Positions 61,279 to 64,000 of a stretch of DNA of 64,000 bases are shown in pieces. Position 1 is the stretch's first letter; the number at the start of each line of letters is the position of its first letter. Source of the stretch: Lachnospiraceae bacterium (GTDB lineage Bacteria > Bacillota > Clostridia > Lachnospirales > Lachnospiraceae); contig CAJTBO010000002.1 of assembly GCA_910573755.1 (NCBI GenBank), positions 1 through 64,000 on the forward strand. Direction: 5' to 3'. The position numbers and the translations under genes are program-made. A model generated the notes under the pieces. The model had not been told where the DNA came from. It saw nothing but the letters and a program-made list of their open reading frames with translations, and ran no database searches.

Positions 61279-62970
61279 ATGAAGAAACAAAGAAAATTTC
61301 AAAGGTTGAAAAATTATATTTACAGCGGGAGATTTCGCACAAGACTGATACTGCTTCTGGTGGTACTGCCCGGTTTTATATTTACAAAAAAGGCAATAAA
61401 GGCGGACGGAATTGAACTGCTCCCGGAGGGCGAACTTATGGAAAGGCTGGAATCACTGGAGGAGGATCCGGCGATCTTATCCGAAAAAAAGGCGGTCCTT
61501 ACACTGGACGGCTATCCTCTTCCCTATGATGAAGACGACAACATCTGGTATGTGGCGCAGAATCCGGAAATTGGCGCATGGGAGGGCGTACCGGGACTTG
61601 GCGGGAGGGATACCAGACTTTATCTTCTCGATGACGGCTATATGAAGAAAAAACAGGATAGTATACGGGAGGGGCATATCTTTCGGGCGGCGGTCGTAAA
61701 AGGCAATGCCTATGCGCTGACGAATATAACGGTGTCAGGGATGCCGGTTATTTCCATTGAAACGAGGGACTCCTGGCAGCCTGAATATTCAATAGAAGAC
61801 ATCGACAACTATGTATTCAATTCGGAAACCCGCTATCTGGGAGATATTACGATCTTTCATGCGAACGGAAATTCCGGTACATATACCACACTTGAAAACA
61901 GCGCAGGGAATGTTTACCGTGTTATGCAGGCAAAGGTCAGCTACCACACCAGAGGCAATACATCGGATAATTTTGAGAAAAAGAGTTATGCTCTGAAGCT
62001 GACAGATAAACAAGGGAAAAAGAAAAAGGAGAATCTGTTCGGGCTTGGGGAGAGCGCCGACTGGAAGCTTCTTGCCGGGGCAGGCGATGTGACGAAAGTG
62101 CGGGAAAAGACGGCGTGGCAGCTCTGGGAGGAGATAGCGGACCGGCAGAAGAATGTTTCGGAAGGCGCCACGGCGATGGAATACTGCGAGGTGATTCTGG
62201 ACGGTGATTATATCGGGATGTATCAGGTGCTGAAAAGGCTGGATGAGGATACGATGGATCTGCAGGATACGGATGTGCTGTACAAATTCCTGCAGGCGGA
62301 AATGCCTTTGGACGAGGACATCCGGAGCAGCATCGACGCGGGTTATGTAGTCTGCTATCCGATCAGGATCCGCTATCCGAAGCAGGGGGAGGGAGATCTT
62401 TCACAGCAGTGGGAGCCGATGCGGCAGTATCTGGGGGCGGCATACTGGCATATTGATTTTGAAAAACTGTATTCGGTGATCGATCTGGAAAATACGATGG
62501 ACTATTATCTGTTTCTGGAAGCCGTATCAGGCTGGGATAACGCCTGCAAAAATACCTACCGGATCGCCCGGCGGAACAAAGAAGGGGAGACAAGAATCCT
62601 TACGATCCCCTGGGATCTGAATTATACCTTCGGGGATGAGTTTACGGTGGAGATCGAACTCGGAAAGACCAGATTCAATCCGGATACGAGGCAGTTGTAT
62701 ACGGAACCTGTGATCCGGCAGCTTTTTATGAATAATGCGCACGGGGAAGAGGATGTACTGCGTGAAAAGTGGCAAGACTACAGACAGGATATTTTCAGTG
62801 ACGGGCATGTGCTCGGGCTGATGCAGGAAAACATGGAATACATGCAGAAAACAGGCGCTTTTCAGAGGGATTCCGAAAGATGGCCCATGCTGAATAACGA
62901 TGATGATCTGACAAAGATCATGGCGTATGAAAAAGAAAGGCTTGCATATTTAGATGAATATTTCAGGTAA
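61279..62970 (+). CDS. membrane-anchored CotH-kinase-like protein
   Basis: A 563-residue protein. One N-terminal membrane helix (about 20-38) is followed by a ~150-residue outer region and then the CotH core: VSYHTRGNTSDNFEKKSYAL, ADWKLLAGAGDVTKVREKTA, ILDGDYIGMYQVLKRLD, and IPWDLNYTFGDEF, the metal-site signature. The motif YSIEDIDNYVFNSETRYLGD recurs in the next gene. It probably phosphorylates or otherwise modifies a surface protein. Its divergent start lies 44 bases from the neighbouring CotH gene, so their promoters must overlap. Its stop overlaps the next gene by 17 bases. Confidence 0.82.
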   Translation: MKKQRKFQRLKNYIYSGRFRTRLILLLVVLPGFIFTKKAIKADGIELLPEGELMERLESLEEDPAILSEKKAVLTLDGYPLPYDEDDNIWYVAQNPEIGAWEGVPGLGGRDTRLYLLDDGYMKKKQDSIREGHIFRAAVVKGNAYALTNITVSGMPVISIETRDSWQPEYSIEDIDNYVFNSETRYLGDITIFHANGNSGTYTTLENSAGNVYRVMQAKVSYHTRGNTSDNFEKKSYALKLTDKQGKKKKENLFGLGESADWKLLAGAGDVTKVREKTAWQLWEEIADRQKNVSEGATAMEYCEVILDGDYIGMYQVLKRLDEDTMDLQDTDVLYKFLQAEMPLDEDIRSSIDAGYVVCYPIRIRYPKQGEGDLSQQWEPMRQYLGAAYWHIDFEKLYSVIDLENTMDYYLFLEAVSGWDNACKNTYRIARRNKEGETRILTIPWDLNYTFGDEFTVEIELGKTRFNPDTRQLYTEPVIRQLFMNNAHGEEDVLREKWQDYRQDIFSDGHVLGLMQENMEYMQKTGAFQRDSERWPMLNNDDDLTKIMAYEKERLAYLDEYFR

Positions 62971-64000
62971 AAGGAAACTGTCGCCGCATTTTTATCCATA
63001 TGGTATTCTGCTGCTTTTCAGCGCGGGCCTGCTGTTATGGTTTCTGCTGCCGGCGGAAGGGGAAACTGCGGTAAAAGCATTTGGAGACTATGTGACGGAT
63101 CTTCGGGAAGCGGAACAGATGCTTTCGGGAAAAGAGGAGACGGAACGCCTTCTGGAAGACGGGGAGGCGGGGCTGCATGTAAACGGCTATGAGGCGGCGT
63201 TTGATAAAAAGAAGCAGATCTTTTATCTCTACCAGCCGGCAGGGAGCGAAGCATGGCAGGGCGATCTAAGGCCCTATGGTGCGGAACTTTATATTCTGTC
63301 CGATGAATACACGGAAGATCCCTTTCGGGCGGTGGAAAAGGGGCATGTCTTTGAGGCGGTATTTTGTACGAAAGACAGTTATCAGAGAGCGGGGATCGTA
63401 TTGACGGGCATGCCGGTGGTCAAAATAGAGACACAGAGGGAGGAACCCCGGGAATATCCGGTGGAGGATATTGACAACTATGTATTTAACTCGGAAACCC
63501 GTTATTATGGAGAGATCACGGTGTTCCAGCCGGGCAGCCTGGCCCTGCCTGAAAACAAAGGCGCCGCAGAAGCGTATCAGGTGCTGCACAGGAAAGTCTG
63601 TTATCATGAAAGAGGACAGAACTCCGCTTTGTTTTCCAAAAAGAGTTATGCGGTAAAACTGCTGAACCAGAAAGAAAAGGGCATTTCCGAGCCGCTGCTT
63701 GGCATGCAGCGCAGTACGGACTGGAAACTTCTTGCCATGTATTCCGATCCCAACAAGGTCAGGGATAAGGTATCTATGGATCTCTGGGAGGAGATAGCGA
63801 AGGCTGAGGAAGGATTCAATGAAAGAGGTCCCGAGATGGAATACTGTGAGGTGGTGCTGGACGGGGAATATATGGGACTTTACGGTATGATGCTTCCGGT
63901 TGACGAGCATACGCTGGGACTTGGGGAAGGGAATGTGCTTTATAAGATACTGGACTGGTATATGCCGGAGCCTGCGGATATTCAGGCATCCATCGACCAG
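62954..64000 (+). CDS. third CotH-kinase-like protein, cut by the window end
   Basis: An open frame of 349 codons from ATG 62954 to the right edge, with no stop reached. An N-terminal membrane helix (about 15-34: YPYGILLLFSAGLLLWFLLP) is followed by an outer region and the start of a CotH core: YPVEDIDNYVFNSETRYYGE, CYHERGQNSALFSKKSYAVK, TDWKLLAMYSDPNKVRDKVS, and VVLDGEYMGLYGMMLP. It is a close paralog of the preceding gene and overlaps it by 17 bases, so the two arose by tandem duplication and are co-translated. The metal-site signature would lie beyond the window. Confidence 0.82.
   Translation, partial: MNISGKRKLSPHFYPYGILLLFSAGLLLWFLLPAEGETAVKAFGDYVTDLREAEQMLSGKEETERLLEDGEAGLHVNGYEAAFDKKKQIFYLYQPAGSEAWQGDLRPYGAELYILSDEYTEDPFRAVEKGHVFEAVFCTKDSYQRAGIVLTGMPVVKIETQREEPREYPVEDIDNYVFNSETRYYGEITVFQPGSLALPENKGAAEAYQVLHRKVCYHERGQNSALFSKKSYAVKLLNQKEKGISEPLLGMQRSTDWKLLAMYSDPNKVRDKVSMDLWEEIAKAEEGFNERGPEMEYCEVVLDGEYMGLYGMMLPVDEHTLGLGEGNVLYKILDWYMPEPADIQASIDQ

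Noticed and set aside
1-64000. CRISPR array, tRNA or rRNA genes
   Set aside because: No regular repeat-spacer pattern was seen; the tandem repeats at 45.3 and 58.1 kb have no unique spacers. No cloverleaf or rRNA-like stretch was noticed.

Overview
The window looks like chromosomal DNA of a low-to-mid GC Gram-positive anaerobe of the Clostridia, most likely a Lachnospiraceae member. This rests on purine-rich ribosome binding sites, frequent TTG and GTG starts, and families common in that group (DUF6056, DUF6044 and DUF6020-type membrane proteins, YfhO, CotH, a DUF4358-type lipoprotein). It is inferred from protein content; no rRNA or other taxonomic marker is present. No tRNA, rRNA, CRISPR array, transposase or integrase gene was seen.

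Layout. (1) 0.3-4.7 kb is the end of a surface-glycan locus: CDP-glucose 4,6-dehydratase, a GtrA-like protein, a GT4 glycosyltransferase, an acyltransferase lacking its N-terminal half, and a WecG/TagA/CpsF-type glycosyltransferase, closed by a clear terminator. (2) 4.9-19.4 kb is an A+T-rich accessory island. It holds (a) an HTH regulator, an ADP-ribosyltransferase-like protein with a two-helix membrane tail, a 1531-residue HD-GHKL ATPase and an ImmA/IrrE-type metalloprotease; (b) a second HTH regulator and three membrane or coiled-coil proteins, one asparagine-rich and one split by an in-frame TAG; and (c) an ATPase plus HNH nuclease pair resembling Septu (PtuAB). A 190-bp MITE-like element lies inside it. 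(3) At 19.5-19.7 kb the island abuts the tail of a lost membrane-protein gene and a UDP-glucuronate 4-epimerase whose expected ATG reads ATC. (4) 21-27.8 kb has a UDP-glucose dehydrogenase, small unknown genes, and a module of a coiled-coil protein, two DUF2791/BrxD-like ATPases and an SF2 helicase.

(5) 27.8-48.8 kb is dominated by ten large polytopic membrane proteins of the GT-C, YfhO and DUF6056 sort, with a GT11 fucosyltransferase-like enzyme, an acyltransferase and a PseB-type dehydratase. A PseC-type aminotransferase follows on the opposite strand. (6) 50.3-58.1 kb is one operon behind a consensus-like promoter: a polyprenyl-phosphate glycosyltransferase, an epimerase, an oxidoreductase, and a nearly complete set for GDP-D-glycero-alpha-D-manno-heptose (HddA kinase, an HddC-GmhB fusion, a GmhA-like SIS isomerase) plus a transaldolase that could supply sedoheptulose 7-phosphate. 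(7) 58.2-64 kb has a DUF4358-type lipoprotein and three CotH-type proteins, the last running off the end.

Working model: the locus makes nucleotide sugars (CDP-6-deoxy-4-keto-glucose, UDP-GlcA and UDP-GalA, a UDP-4-amino-4,6-dideoxy sugar, GDP-heptose), loads some onto a polyprenyl carrier, and uses membrane-embedded GT-C enzymes to decorate the cell surface. A mosaic of probable anti-phage systems has been inserted into it. The most notable candidates for undescribed biology are the ART/HD-GHKL/ImmA operon (5.0-12.2 kb) and the coiled-coil/twin-ATPase/helicase module (23.1-27.8 kb).
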